Shown piece after piece: positions 46,287 through 54,943 of a stretch of DNA of 64,000 nt. Position 1 is the stretch's first letter, and every line of letters starts with the position of its first letter. This DNA is from CAIWHR01 sp963830485. Lineage in GTDB: Bacteria; Pseudomonadota; Gammaproteobacteria; Burkholderiales; Casimicrobiaceae. A program made the translations under genes and the position numbers. Location: contig CAWHNE010000001.1 in assembly GCA_963830485.1 (NCBI GenBank), forward strand, positions 132,968 through 196,967, given 5' to 3'. Under the pieces are notes generated by a model. The model worked only from the letters and a program-made list of their open reading frames with translations, made no database searches and had not been told where the DNA came from.

Positions 46287-47108
46287 TCAGCGATCCAACG
46301 TCTCGAGCCACCGCGCGAGCTCGCGTGCCGGCGTTTCCCAGCCGCGTTCCAGCATCAGCATGTGCGCGAGCCCCGGCAGGATCGCCGCGTCGACGCCGTG
46401 ATGTCGTGCGGTCGCGCGCACGTCGTCCGGTGTGCAGATGCGGTCGCCCTCGGCGCCCATGACGAGCACCGGCGACGAGCCGCGCTCGGGCAGCTGCCAG
46501 TGCAGCCGCAACGCGAGGTCGAGCAGCACGCGCGGTGACTCGATGCCGAGGTGCCGTGTCGCCTCGGCGAGGATCGCGGCGTCGACGTCGTCGCTGAAGT
46601 AGTACGGCCGCAGCGTCTCCAGCACGTGCGACGACATGCGTGTTGGGTCGAACTGCATCATGTGCAGGAGCGTGTCGGGGCGCTCGGCGGCGAGCCGCGC
46701 GGCGATCCCCACGAGCCCGGCCGGCGGCACTGGCGCGAGGAGCACCGCAGCGCGCACGGGTCGCGTCGCGAGCAGGCGCTCGACGACGGCGGCACCCATC
46801 GAGTGGCCGATCAGGACCGGCGCCGACGGCAGACGCGACACGACGTGCTCGACGTCGGCCGCGTAGTCGTCGAGGCCGGCAACGATCAGCGCCTCGCGAC
46901 CGCCCGATTCACCGTGGCCGCGCAGCGACAGCGCGTGCGCGGGATAGCCCTGGCGCGCGAACCACGGCAGGAAATACATGTCCCAGCACCAGGCGTCGGA
47001 GTACCCGCCGTGGACGAAAAGCAGCGGCGGTTTCCGGCCGTTGCCCCTGCCGTTGTTGCGCGCGGGCAGGCGCGAGCGGAGTTCGAGGCGAAACTCGAGA
47101 GGCAGCAT
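46287..47108 (-). CDS. alpha/beta hydrolase
   Basis: 273 residues. PPLLFVHGGYSDAWCWDMYF is the oxyanion-hole strand, PVLIGHSMGAAVVERLL the nucleophile elbow (GHSMG), and VLVMGAEGDRICTPDD and LPGLAHMLML supply the catalytic Asp and His. The substrate cannot be told. The ATG at 47108 has no good ribosome site, and the frame is open farther upstream without homology, so the start is uncertain. It faces the uracil-DNA glycosylase gene. Confidence 0.85.
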   Translation of the reverse strand: MLPLEFRLELRSRLPARNNGRGNGRKPPLLFVHGGYSDAWCWDMYFLPWFARQGYPAHALSLRGHGESGGREALIVAGLDDYAADVEHVVSRLPSAPVLIGHSMGAAVVERLLATRPVRAAVLLAPVPPAGLVGIAARLAAERPDTLLHMMQFDPTRMSSHVLETLRPYYFSDDVDAAILAEATRHLGIESPRVLLDLALRLHWQLPERGSSPVLVMGAEGDRICTPDDVRATARHHGVDAAILPGLAHMLMLERGWETPARELARWLETLDR

Positions 47109-47206
47109 TCGTGGGAGGAGCGGGAAATCGGAGCGCGAGGCGCGATCACCCTCGAGCCGTGGCCGCCGCGCGGGGCGCTGCGCGCGCGTGCTACGATGCG
47201 CGCGCC

Positions 47207-47911
47207 ATGCGTGCCCCCTCCGGCAAGGTCGCCATTCTGCCAGAAGTGGGCGCCTCCGCCGCGTACGATCCCGATTGCCGTCGCTGCACGCGTCTTGCCG
47301 CGTTCCTCGACGCAGTGCGTGCCGAGCATCCCGCGTACTGCTGCCGCCCGGTGCCGCCGTTCGGTGCGGCCGACGCATCGCTCGTGATCGTCGGGCTCGC
47401 GCCGGGCATGCACGGCGCGAATGCCACGGGTCGCCCGTTCACCGGCGATCATGCCGGCATCCTGCTCTACGCGACCTTGCATGCGTACGGGTTTGCATCG
47501 CAGCCCGAGGGAACGGCAGCCGACGATGGGCTCACGCTCGTCGACTGCCGCATCACGAATGCGGTCAAATGCCTGCCGCCCGCCAACAAGCCGGCGCCTG
47601 CCGAGGTGCGTGCCTGCAACGCGTTCCTCGCGGCCGACCTGGCGACGCTGGCTCCAGGCGGCGCGGTCCTCGCGCTCGGCCGCGTCGCTCACGAAGCCGC
47701 GCTGCGCGCGCTCGGGCTCGCGCCGCGCCGGTTCGTGTTTGCGCACGGCGCCCGCCATTCGCTGCCTGGTGGCGCATCGCTCTTCGACAGCTACCACTGC
47801 AGCCGCTACAACACGAACACCGGGCGGCTCACGGAGCCGATGTTCCACGCCGTGTTCGAGGACATCGCCGCGTACCTGCGCCGAAGGGCACGCGCGCGCC
47901 GCGCTGCCTAA
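47207..47911 (+). CDS. uracil-DNA glycosylase (family 5-like)
   Basis: Removes uracil or other deaminated bases from DNA. 234 residues. LVIVGLAPGMHGANATGRPF then TGDHAG is the family 5 active-site motif. CRITNAVKCLPPANKPAPAE and SLFDSYHCSRYNTNTGRLTE (catalytic His strand) follow. Four Cys (two in YDPDCRRC) suggest the iron-sulfur cluster of this family. It ends one base before the uvrC ATG, so two repair genes form an operon. Confidence 0.9.
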   Translation: MRAPSGKVAILPEVGASAAYDPDCRRCTRLAAFLDAVRAEHPAYCCRPVPPFGAADASLVIVGLAPGMHGANATGRPFTGDHAGILLYATLHAYGFASQPEGTAADDGLTLVDCRITNAVKCLPPANKPAPAEVRACNAFLAADLATLAPGGAVLALGRVAHEAALRALGLAPRRFVFAHGARHSLPGGASLFDSYHCSRYNTNTGRLTEPMFHAVFEDIAAYLRRRARARRAA

Positions 47912-47912
47912 C

Positions 47913-49754
47913 ATGAACACACGCTCCGGTGAACCGGCCGCCGCGGCGCCGTCGCCGTTCGACGCGCGAGAGTTGATCGCGTCGCTGCCGCACCGCCCGG
48001 GCGTTTACCGGATGTTCGATGCCGCCGGCGCGACGCTCTACGTCGGCAAGGCACGCGACCTGAAGAAGCGCGTGTCGAGCTACTTCCAGAAGAGTGCGCA
48101 CGAGACGCGGATCGCCGTGATGCTCGCGCAGGTCGCGCGCGTCGAGACGACGGTGACGCGCTCGGAAGGCGAGGCGCTGCTCCTCGAGAACAACCTGATC
48201 AAGTCGGAGGAACCGCGCTACAACATCCTCTTCCGCGACGACAAGAGCTATCCCTACGTGTGCCTCACCGGCGACCGGTTCCCGCAGCTGCGCTTCCACC
48301 GCGGCCGCCTCGACCGCAAGAACCGCTACTTCGGTCCGTTCCCGAGCGCGGGCGCCGTGCGCGAGGGGATGGCGCTCCTGCAGAAGGTCTTTCAACTGCG
48401 CACCTGCGAGAACACGGTGTTCGCGAACCGGTCGCGGCCGTGCATGCTGCACCAGATCCAGCGGTGCAGCGCGCCGTGCGTCGGCCTCGTCGCGGAGGCC
48501 GATTATCGCGAGGACGTGCAGGGTGCGGTCCTGTTCCTGCAGGGCAAGGCCGACCAGGTGTTGGCGCAGCTCAAGGTGCAGATGGATGAGGCGGCGGCAG
48601 CGCTCGCCTTCGAGCGCGCGGCGCGGCTGCGCGACAAGATCACGCGGCTCGCGCAGCTGCAGGCGCGCCAGTTCGTCGAGAGTGCGACCGCCGGCGACAT
48701 CGACGTAGTCGCGGCGGCTGCGGAGCAGGGGATCGTGGCTGTCAACGTCGTGATGATCCGCGGTGGCCGGCACGTGGGCGACCGCACGTTCTTTCCGCAG
48801 CACGCGGACGCAGGGCAGTTCCCCGAAGTCGTCGCCGCCTTTCTCGAGCAGCACTACGTCGAGCGACCGGTGCCGCCGACGATCGTCGTGCCGGACGCCG
48901 CAGATCACGCGGCGCTCGCGGAGGTCCTCTCCGCGCAGTCGGGACAGCGAGTCGAGATCGTCGACAACCCCGGCGGCGAGCGCCGCGTCTGGCTCGCGAT
49001 GGCCGTGCAGAACGCAGGGTTCGCCATCCGCCAGAAGCTCGCGCAGAAGGCGACGCAGGACGACCGGCTCGCCGCGCTGCAGACGGCGCTCGGCCTGCCT
49101 GCCTCGGCGCAGCGGATCGAATGCTTCGACGTGTCGCACACGATGGGCGAGCGTGCGGTCGCCTCCTGCGTCATCTTCGACCGCCTCGCCATGCAGACCT
49201 CCGAGTACCGCCGCTTCAATGTCGAACCAGCACAAGGGGGCGACGATTACGCGGCGATGCGCGAGGCGCTGACCCGCCGCTGCGCGCGCATCGTCGCCGG
49301 CGAATTTCCGGTACCGGACTTATTCGTCATCGACGGCGGCAAGGGTCAGGTCGCGGTCGCCGCCGAGGTGCTGGCCGAGCAGGGGCTGCACGACACGCGG
49401 CTGATCGGTGTCGCGAAGGGGCCGGAGCGCAAGGCGGGCCAGGAGGACATCGTGTTCCCGGAGCGCGCGGAGGTGCTGAACCTGCCGCCGGACCACCCGG
49501 GGCTGCATCTCCTCCAGCAGATCCGCGACGAGGCGCACCGCTTCGCGATCCAGGGCCATCGCGCGCGCCGCGGCAAGGCGCGGACGACCTCGACGCTGCA
49601 GGAGATCGCGGGCGTTGGCTCACGCAAGCGGCAGGCGTTGCTCACGCACTTCGGTGGTCTGCGCGGTGTGCAGTCGGCCAGCGTCGACGACCTCGCGCGC
49701 GTTCCGGGCATCAGCCGCGCGCTCGCCGAGCGGATCTTCGCGCAACTCCACTAA
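47913..49754 (+). CDS. uvrC: excinuclease ABC subunit UvrC
   Basis: Makes both incisions in nucleotide excision repair. 613 residues. The GIY-YIG domain is at the start (RPGVYRMFDAAGATLYVGKA), then the Cys-rich NRSRPCMLHQIQRCSAPCVG. The UVR motif lies near residue 220 (ALAFERAARLRDKITRL), the RNase H-like second nuclease at ECFDVSHTMGERAVASCVIF with VIDGGKGQV, and paired HhH motifs close it (VGSRKRQALLTHFGGLRGVQ). The length is normal. Confidence 0.96.
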   Translation: MNTRSGEPAAAAPSPFDARELIASLPHRPGVYRMFDAAGATLYVGKARDLKKRVSSYFQKSAHETRIAVMLAQVARVETTVTRSEGEALLLENNLIKSEEPRYNILFRDDKSYPYVCLTGDRFPQLRFHRGRLDRKNRYFGPFPSAGAVREGMALLQKVFQLRTCENTVFANRSRPCMLHQIQRCSAPCVGLVAEADYREDVQGAVLFLQGKADQVLAQLKVQMDEAAAALAFERAARLRDKITRLAQLQARQFVESATAGDIDVVAAAAEQGIVAVNVVMIRGGRHVGDRTFFPQHADAGQFPEVVAAFLEQHYVERPVPPTIVVPDAADHAALAEVLSAQSGQRVEIVDNPGGERRVWLAMAVQNAGFAIRQKLAQKATQDDRLAALQTALGLPASAQRIECFDVSHTMGERAVASCVIFDRLAMQTSEYRRFNVEPAQGGDDYAAMREALTRRCARIVAGEFPVPDLFVIDGGKGQVAVAAEVLAEQGLHDTRLIGVAKGPERKAGQEDIVFPERAEVLNLPPDHPGLHLLQQIRDEAHRFAIQGHRARRGKARTTSTLQEIAGVGSRKRQALLTHFGGLRGVQSASVDDLARVPGISRALAERIFAQLH

Positions 49755-49811
49755 GGGTGAGCGTGCGCGGTAGAATCGACGTCAGACCGCCCGACGCTCG
49801 GCGCCGCGCCC

Positions 49812-50387
49812 ATGCCGTTCAACCTGCCCATCTTCCTCACGTGGCTGCGGATCGTGCTGATCCCCGTATTCGTCGGCGTCTACTACATGCCGGATACGTG
49901 GCTCCTGCCGGCCGCGCGCAACTGGACAGCGATGTCGGTCTTCCTCGCCGCGTCGATCACCGACTGGCTCGACGGGTGGCTCGCGCGGCGGTGGGGCATC
50001 ACAACGGCGTTCGGCGCGTTCCTCGACCCGGTCGCCGACAAGCTGATGGTCGCGGCAGCGCTGATCGTGCTCGTGTGGCTCGAGCGCGCCGAGAGCTACC
50101 TCGCGATCATCATCATCGGTCGCGAGATCGCGATCTCGGCCTTGCGCGAATGGATGGCGGAGCTCGGCCAGCGCAAGAGCGTCGCCGTCGCCTTTGCCGG
50201 CAAGCTCAAGACCGTCGCGCAGATGACGGCGATCGTGGCGCTGCTCCTCTACGAACCGCTTATTCCCGGGGTGCCGACGCCCGTGATCGGCACGGTCGCG
50301 CTGTGGATCGCCGCGATCCTCACGCTGTGGTCGATGTTCCACTACCTCCGGCTTGCGGCGCCGCACCTCCGCGGCTATCGCAGCTGA
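49812..50387 (+). CDS. pgsA: CDP-diacylglycerol--glycerol-3-phosphate 3-phosphatidyltransferase
   Basis: First committed step to phosphatidylglycerol and cardiolipin, in the inner membrane. 191 residues with about five helices. DWLDGWLARRWGITTAFGAF then LDPVADK is the CDP-alcohol phosphotransferase signature DxxDGxxAR-8-GxxxDxxxD. It follows uvrC by 57 bases, a common pairing, and ends 9 bases from the convergent GGDEF-EAL gene. Confidence 0.95.
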   Translation: MPFNLPIFLTWLRIVLIPVFVGVYYMPDTWLLPAARNWTAMSVFLAASITDWLDGWLARRWGITTAFGAFLDPVADKLMVAAALIVLVWLERAESYLAIIIIGREIAISALREWMAELGQRKSVAVAFAGKLKTVAQMTAIVALLLYEPLIPGVPTPVIGTVALWIAAILTLWSMFHYLRLAAPHLRGYRS

Positions 50388-50396
50388 GTCCTGACT

Positions 50397-52358
50397 TCAA
50401 TCCGCCGCGCCCACCGCTTCGAGGCGGTTGCCGTTGTGCCGTGCGCCAAATGCGGTGATTTCCGCCGGCGTTACCGGCCGGCTGTAATAGAAGCCCTGGA
50501 TCTCGTCGCAGCCGCGCTCCCGCAGGAACTTGACCTGCTCGGGCGTCTCGACGCCCTCGGCGATGACCTTGAGCCGAAGGCTGTGCGCCATTGCGATGAC
50601 GGCGGAGACGATCGCCGCGTCGTCGGGGTCGACCGCGATGTCGCGGATGAACGAGCGATCGATCTTGACGCTCTCGATCGGGAACTTCTTCAGCCGCGCG
50701 AGCGACGAGTAGCCCGTGCCGAAGTCGTCGATCGATACGTGGACACCCATGTCCTTGATCTCGCGCAGCGTCTCCGCGGCACGCTCGGGATTTTCCATCA
50801 TCATGCTCTCGGTGATCTCGACCTCGAGCATGTGCGCGGGCAGCTCCGTTTGCGCGAGCGCGTGCGCGATCTCGATCACGAGTCGCTCGTCGCTGAACTG
50901 GCGCGGCGACAGGTTGACGGCGACGCGGATCGGGCCTACGCCGTCGGCCTGCCACGCGAGCGCCTGCGCGCACGCCGTGTGGAGCACCCAACGGCCGATG
51001 TGCCGGATGAGCCCCGAGTCCTCGGCGAGCGGGATGAAGAGGTCGGGCAGAAGGAGCCCGCGCTCGGGGTGCTCCCAGCGCACGAGTGCCTCGACGCCGG
51101 TCATCGCGCCGGTGCGCACCGACACCTTCGGCTGGTAGAGGAGCCGCAGCTGGTTCGTATCGAGTGCGCGGCGGATGCCCGCGCCCAGCACGATCCGCTC
51201 CTCGGCCGGCCGGCTGTCGACCTCCGAGAAGAACGCGAGACCGTTGCGGCCGGACGCCTTCGCGCGGTACATCGCGATGTCGGCCTTCTTGAGCAGTGTC
51301 GCGCCGTCGTCGCCGTCTTGCGGGCACATCGCGATGCCGACGCTCGCGGACAACCGGCATTCCTGGCCGAGCAGCGAAAACGGCTCGGACAGGACGTCGA
51401 GGAGGCGCTGCGCGAAATCGCTGACGTCGCCTTCGCGCGCGACGTTCTCGGCGAGCACGATGAACTCGTCGCCGCCGAGCCGCGCGGCGGTGTCGGATGC
51501 GCGGATCGTGTCGGAGATCCGCTGCGCCATGATCTTCAGCACCTCGTCGCCGGTGAGGTGCCCGAACGCGTCGTTGACGTCCTTGAACCGGTCGAGGTCG
51601 ACGAACAGCACGGCGAGCACGCTGCCGTGGCGCCGCGCGACGGATATCGCGTGCGCAAGTCGCTCGAAGAACGCCGCGCGGTTGTAGAGCGACGTAAGCG
51701 TGTCGAAGTGAGCGAGCCGGTTGACGTTCTCCTCGGCGAGCTTCTGCTGCGTGATCTCGCGCCCGATGCCGCGGTAGCCGGCGAAGCGGCCCCCGGCGTC
51801 GAACACGGGCTCGCCGCTGATCGCCGCGTAGGTCGCGCCGCGAACCGCATGGATCCGCCGCAGCACGACGTCGAAGAACGTCTCGCGCGAAGCGACCCGC
51901 GCGCGGTGGCGCAACCAGCCGCCGTCGGGGGCCTCGACACCGGGGACCTCCCAGCACGCGCGGCCGATGTGCTCGTCGACCGAGAAGCCGGTGACCTGGG
52001 CGAAGTTGCTGCTGATCGCGGTGAAGCGGAACTCGGCGTCCTGCTCCCAATACCAGTCCGAGCCGAGCGAGGTGAAGCTCCGGAACCGCGCTTCGCTCGC
52101 CGCGAGCGCAGCGGTGCGGTCGCGTACGCGTGATTCCAGCGTGTCGCGCTCGTGCTGGAGCGCGTCGTAGAGCTCCTGCATTTCGCGCGACGAGATGTCC
52201 TGCGAGCGCTCGAGCAGGTAGCGGTCCTGGTCCGCGCTGCCGTAGCTCAGGCTTACCTGGTCGAGCAGCGTCCGCCACGCGTCGGCGGCGGGCACGCGCC
52301 CGGGCGCGAGGCCGAGCCGGCGGAGCTGACGGCGCAGAAGGTTATGCAGCTGCTTCAC
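50397..52358 (-). CDS. PAS-GGDEF-EAL c-di-GMP turnover protein
   Basis: 653 residues. An N-terminal coiled segment (EMQELYDALQHERDTLESRV) leads to a PAS domain (WYWEQDAEFRFTAISSNFAQ). The GGDEF domain follows near 215-375 (FDTLTSLYNRAAFFERL; TAARLGGDEFIVLAENV), then the EAL domain (GVEALVRWEHPERG, LEVEITESMMM, SIDDFGTGYSSLARLKKFPI, VIAEGVETPEQVKFL). Both domains keep catalytic residues. Its start lies inside the last 17 bases of the FIST-domain gene, so FIST and this protein are made together and probably form a sensor-output pair. Confidence 0.93.
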   Translation of the reverse strand: MKQLHNLLRRQLRRLGLAPGRVPAADAWRTLLDQVSLSYGSADQDRYLLERSQDISSREMQELYDALQHERDTLESRVRDRTAALAASEARFRSFTSLGSDWYWEQDAEFRFTAISSNFAQVTGFSVDEHIGRACWEVPGVEAPDGGWLRHRARVASRETFFDVVLRRIHAVRGATYAAISGEPVFDAGGRFAGYRGIGREITQQKLAEENVNRLAHFDTLTSLYNRAAFFERLAHAISVARRHGSVLAVLFVDLDRFKDVNDAFGHLTGDEVLKIMAQRISDTIRASDTAARLGGDEFIVLAENVAREGDVSDFAQRLLDVLSEPFSLLGQECRLSASVGIAMCPQDGDDGATLLKKADIAMYRAKASGRNGLAFFSEVDSRPAEERIVLGAGIRRALDTNQLRLLYQPKVSVRTGAMTGVEALVRWEHPERGLLLPDLFIPLAEDSGLIRHIGRWVLHTACAQALAWQADGVGPIRVAVNLSPRQFSDERLVIEIAHALAQTELPAHMLEVEITESMMMENPERAAETLREIKDMGVHVSIDDFGTGYSSLARLKKFPIESVKIDRSFIRDIAVDPDDAAIVSAVIAMAHSLRLKVIAEGVETPEQVKFLRERGCDEIQGFYYSRPVTPAEITAFGARHNGNRLEAVGAAD

Positions 52359-53481
52359 GGATCGTCGTCAGCGTCATCGTCTGGTTGTGCAGCTCGCAGC
52401 AGGCGCCGCCGGCCGGCGAGATCTCGCCGTACGAGTAGAAGCCGATCTGCCGCGATCCAGGCGGCAGCGCTTCGAGCGCGGCCTCGGTCTCTTCCTCGGT
52501 CCGCGCGCCTAGCAGGAGGCGCCGGCCGACGCAGCTGATCGCGAGCGCGAGCGCGGGCTCACCGCTCAGGCCCGCGGTCGCATCGGCGGCGGCGCGCATT
52601 GCGCCGGCGATCAGGCGATCCTGGCTCGAGCGCATCAGCTGCGCGTGCCAGCCAGTCGGGACGTCACCGGCGAAGGTCATCGACTGCGCCGCCTCGTCGA
52701 CGGCGAGGACCGTGCGCACCACGGCGCTCGCGGCGCCGCGCGCCTCGCGGATCGACAGCGGAAAGCGCAGTGCCATTGCCGGCAGCCCCGATGCGAGCTC
52801 GCCCAGGTATTCCTTGTAGAGCGCGAGCGCCGGCTTGCCGTCGAGCTCGTAAAGGACGTTGCCGGCCGCCCGCGTCACCCGGCGCTTCGGCCCGAAGGTG
52901 TCCCACCCGCCCTGCGAACCGGTGCCGACTTCGAGCGGTCCCCGGAGGGCCACGGCGACGACGTGGCGCACGACGGGCTTCCCGCGGACCAGGACCCAGG
53001 TGCGTGCGAACCGGTCCCCATCGCCGGCGAGGCCGCCGACGATCATCGTCTCGCGCGGCAGCGAATCCTGCAGTCCGCGGACGAGGTCGGTGCCGTTGAC
53101 CGTCAGCCCCTCGGACAGCACGAGGACGAGACGCGGCCGCGACGCGGCGAGGCTTTGGCCGAGCCGGGCCCCGGCGGACGCCGACTCCCCGGCGGTATCG
53201 ATCGTCGCCGATGCCAGGGCAATCTCGGTGTGCGCGAATCGGGCGACGGCGACCACCAGCGAGCCGTCAGCGACCGCGTGGTCGTGGATTTCGCCCGCGC
53301 TCGAGCAGCCCACGACAGCGCTCTGCGGGAAAGCGGCAGCGAGTTCGATCAGCGCTTCGGGCGCGTTGCCATATTCGGACGCCCCGAAGGCGACTACGAG
53401 CGTACGAGCGGAGTCGAGGGTCGTAGGAAGCGCGCAGGACCAACTAGCGCCCAACCGGTGAGTGAGGGTCTCGATTTGCAT
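52342..53481 (-). CDS. FIST N- and C-terminal domain signal sensor
   Basis: 379 residues. The FIST N domain (ALIELAAAFPQSAVVGCSSA then GEI; ETMIVGGLAGDGDRFARTWV) and FIST C (YELDGKPALALYKEYLG; LALAISCVGRRLLLG; IGFYSYGEISPAGGACCELH) are both complete. FIST proteins are thought to sense small ligands such as amino acids. The ATG at 53481 begins MQIETLTHRLG. The overlapping GGDEF-EAL gene downstream suggests it regulates c-di-GMP. Confidence 0.9.
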   Translation of the reverse strand: MQIETLTHRLGASWSCALPTTLDSARTLVVAFGASEYGNAPEALIELAAAFPQSAVVGCSSAGEIHDHAVADGSLVVAVARFAHTEIALASATIDTAGESASAGARLGQSLAASRPRLVLVLSEGLTVNGTDLVRGLQDSLPRETMIVGGLAGDGDRFARTWVLVRGKPVVRHVVAVALRGPLEVGTGSQGGWDTFGPKRRVTRAAGNVLYELDGKPALALYKEYLGELASGLPAMALRFPLSIREARGAASAVVRTVLAVDEAAQSMTFAGDVPTGWHAQLMRSSQDRLIAGAMRAAADATAGLSGEPALALAISCVGRRLLLGARTEEETEAALEALPPGSRQIGFYSYGEISPAGGACCELHNQTMTLTTIREAAA

Positions 53482-53576
53482 GATTGCAGCCCGATCCCGG
53501 CAGCCGAAGCAATAAGCGGGCCGATGGTGGGAATGGCCCACAACGCGGCATCGACCGGGCGCGCCGGTACGGCGCG

Positions 53577-53606
53577 TTGACCCGGAACCCGCCGAAAAAG
53601 TAAAAT
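53577..53606 (+). promoter_or_regulatory. promoter of tRNA-Asn
   Basis: TTGACC (53577-53582), 18-base spacer and TAAAAT (53601-53606), 11 bases before the mature tRNA. Confidence 0.6.
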
Positions 53607-53617
53607 GGCGGGCTTGT

Positions 53618-53693
53618 TCCCCGATAGCTCAGTTGGTAGAGCGACGGACTGTTAATCCGCAGGTCCCAGGTTCGAGCCCTGGTCGGGGAGCCA
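53618..53693 (+). tRNA. tRNA-Asn (anticodon GTT)
   Basis: A full 76-base cloverleaf. Acceptor TCCCCGA (53618-53624) pairs with TCGGGGA (53683-53689), followed by G and an encoded CCA. D arm GCTCAGTTGGTAGAGC, anticodon GTT at 53651-53653, and T arm with GGTTCGAGCCC. The DNA behind its 3' end is accessory in character, so it may have been an integration site. Confidence 0.97.
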
Positions 53694-53948
53694 ATACCAC
53701 ATTGGCTTGCAGCGATAGCACCTACTGACTTTGGTCTATTTCTTGGGTCTATTCCGGTCCGTCGCTCGCGGTAACCGCGTTGCTCTTCAATATCAGCCCC
53801 TTCGCGCAATTCTGCGCGCTCCTGTTTGGGTCTATTCGGTCCGCTCGCTAGTGCCGTATTGCTCCTGACGTCGTCGTGCAAAGGTAATCTTTGTCGTCGG
53901 CAACGCCGTCATTACCGAGCAGATGTCAGTAGCTGTAACGTATACCGG
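53694..53948. repeat. non-coding stretch after tRNA-Asn with a degenerate direct repeat
   Basis: TTGGGTCTATTCCGGTCCG (near 53743) recurs as TTGGGTCTATTCGGTCCG (near 53825), each followed by a CTCGC and a later TTGCTC. GC is lower than in the flanking core genes. No gene is supported; the minus-strand open frame that crosses the tRNA is spurious. Confidence 0.5.
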
Positions 53949-53977
53949 TTGACATATTACGCATCGCGTAATAGGCT
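53949..53977 (+). promoter_or_regulatory. higBA promoter with palindromic operator
   Basis: TTGACA (53949-53954) is a consensus -35. TATTACGC / GCGTAATA (53955-53962 and 53966-53973) is a perfect inverted repeat lying between -35 and a weak -10 (TAGGCT, 53972-53977). The design fits autorepression by HigA or HigBA. Confidence 0.6.
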
Positions 53978-53983
53978 TCGCCG

Positions 53984-54262
53984 GTGATCCGATCGTTCAA
54001 AGACCGCGACACGGCCCGGCTCTTCGACGACGAACTCGTCGCCAGGTTTCGCGCGATCGAGCGGCAGGCACGGCGAAAGCTCCTGTACTTACATCGCGCA
54101 CGCACGATTCAGGACTTGAGCGTCCCGCCCGGCAATCGGCTCGAAGCGCTGCGCGGTAACCGAAAAGGTCAACACAGCATTCGCATCAACGACCAGTGGC
54201 GTATCTGCTTTCGATGGAAGGACGGAGACGCGCACGATGTCGAGATTGTCGACTATCACTGA
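53984..54262 (+). CDS. higB: HigB/RelE family mRNA interferase toxin
   Basis: 92 residues from a GTG. IRSFKDRDTARLFDDELVAR opens the RelE-like fold, and LEALRGNRKGQHSIRINDQW then RICFRW and VEIVDYH are the conserved ends. Toxins of this family cut mRNA on the ribosome. It precedes its antitoxin by 9 bases, the reversed toxin-first order typical of higBA. Confidence 0.92.
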   Translation: MIRSFKDRDTARLFDDELVARFRAIERQARRKLLYLHRARTIQDLSVPPGNRLEALRGNRKGQHSIRINDQWRICFRWKDGDAHDVEIVDYH

Positions 54263-54271
54263 GGAAAGACT

Positions 54272-54574
54272 ATGGCGACGAAACATCTGGATCCGATCCC
54301 GCCCGGAGAAATTCTCCGCGAGGAATTCATGAGGCCGCTCGGTGTCAGCATCAATACGCTGGCGCGGGATCTCGACGTCCCGCCGAACCGTATCAGCGAA
54401 ATCGTAAACGGCAAGCGCGCCATCACGGCCGACACCGCATTGCGCCTCGGCAAGTATTTTGGTGTCTCGCCGGAGATCTGGCTCGATCTGCAATCCGACT
54501 ACGAACTGCGGGTGGCGCGGCGCGAAGTCTGGCCGAAGGCCGAGCCACGCGTGCGAAGTCGCGCAGTGGCCTGA
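54272..54574 (+). CDS. higA: HigA family addiction module antitoxin
   Basis: 100 residues with an XRE-type helix-turn-helix: PGEILREEFMRPLGVSINTL, ARDLDVPPNRISEIVNGKRA, and KYFGVSPEIWLDLQSDYEL are classic HigA blocks. It should bind HigB and the palindrome ahead of the operon. Confidence 0.93.
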   Translation: MATKHLDPIPPGEILREEFMRPLGVSINTLARDLDVPPNRISEIVNGKRAITADTALRLGKYFGVSPEIWLDLQSDYELRVARREVWPKAEPRVRSRAVA

Positions 54575-54591
54575 CCGTCGGGCCTGCGAGC

Positions 54592-54835
54592 TCACCATTT
54601 TCGGCGGTTGATCTCTTTGAGCGTTTCGATCGCCATCTCGCGCTCGCCTACCATCGCTTGAGCTTCGCGTTCTCGGTTTCGAGCTCGCGCAACCGCTTGA
54701 CGTCCGCCGGCTCGAGCTTGCCGAAACGACGACGCCACACGTAGATCGTCTGCTCGCTGATCTTGTGCTTCTTGGCCACCTCGGCGACCGGGCTCCGGTC
54801 GGCCTCGCGCAGAATGGCCACATGTCGCGTCACGG
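54592..54835 (-). pseudogene. IS3-family transposase OrfA remnant
   Basis: HVAILREADRSPVAEVAKKH and KISEQTIYVWRRRFGKLEP are the helix-turn-helix of IS3-type OrfA. RLRELETENAKLKR begins the leucine zipper, a one-base deletion near 54660 breaks the frame, and MVGEREMAIETLKEINRRKW completes it in another frame. The first 15 or so residues and all of OrfB are missing, and no terminal repeats remain. It abuts a truncated antitoxin gene. Confidence 0.8.
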
Positions 54836-54943
54836 GTCGAGGAGGGGGCTGCGATTCTCGATTACCAAGGCCCTCGCATTCCGGTCGATGAAATGCACGG
54901 TGGGCTGGCGATGAAGAAAGCGGCGAAGCGTGCGCGCGGTTGA
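54836..54943 (+). pseudogene. C-terminal remnant of a VapB-type antitoxin
   Basis: In frame from about 54839 the DNA reads EEGAAILDYQGPRIPVDEMH then GGLAMKKAAKRARG and stop, like the toxin-binding arm of AbrB-type antitoxins. The DNA-binding half is absent because the IS3 remnant joins here. It overlaps the PIN toxin start by 14 bases, the usual vapBC arrangement. Short, so the call is tentative. Confidence 0.45.

Noticed and set aside
43471..46311. 946-residue open frame on the minus strand opposite the PAS-GGDEF-EAL gene
   Set aside because: Shadow frame; the plus strand has complete GGDEF and EAL motifs.
53444..53881. 145-residue minus-strand open frame crossing tRNA-Asn
   Set aside because: Contains the well-known false translation of tRNA antisense (SPTRARTWDLRINSPSLYQL); not a protein.
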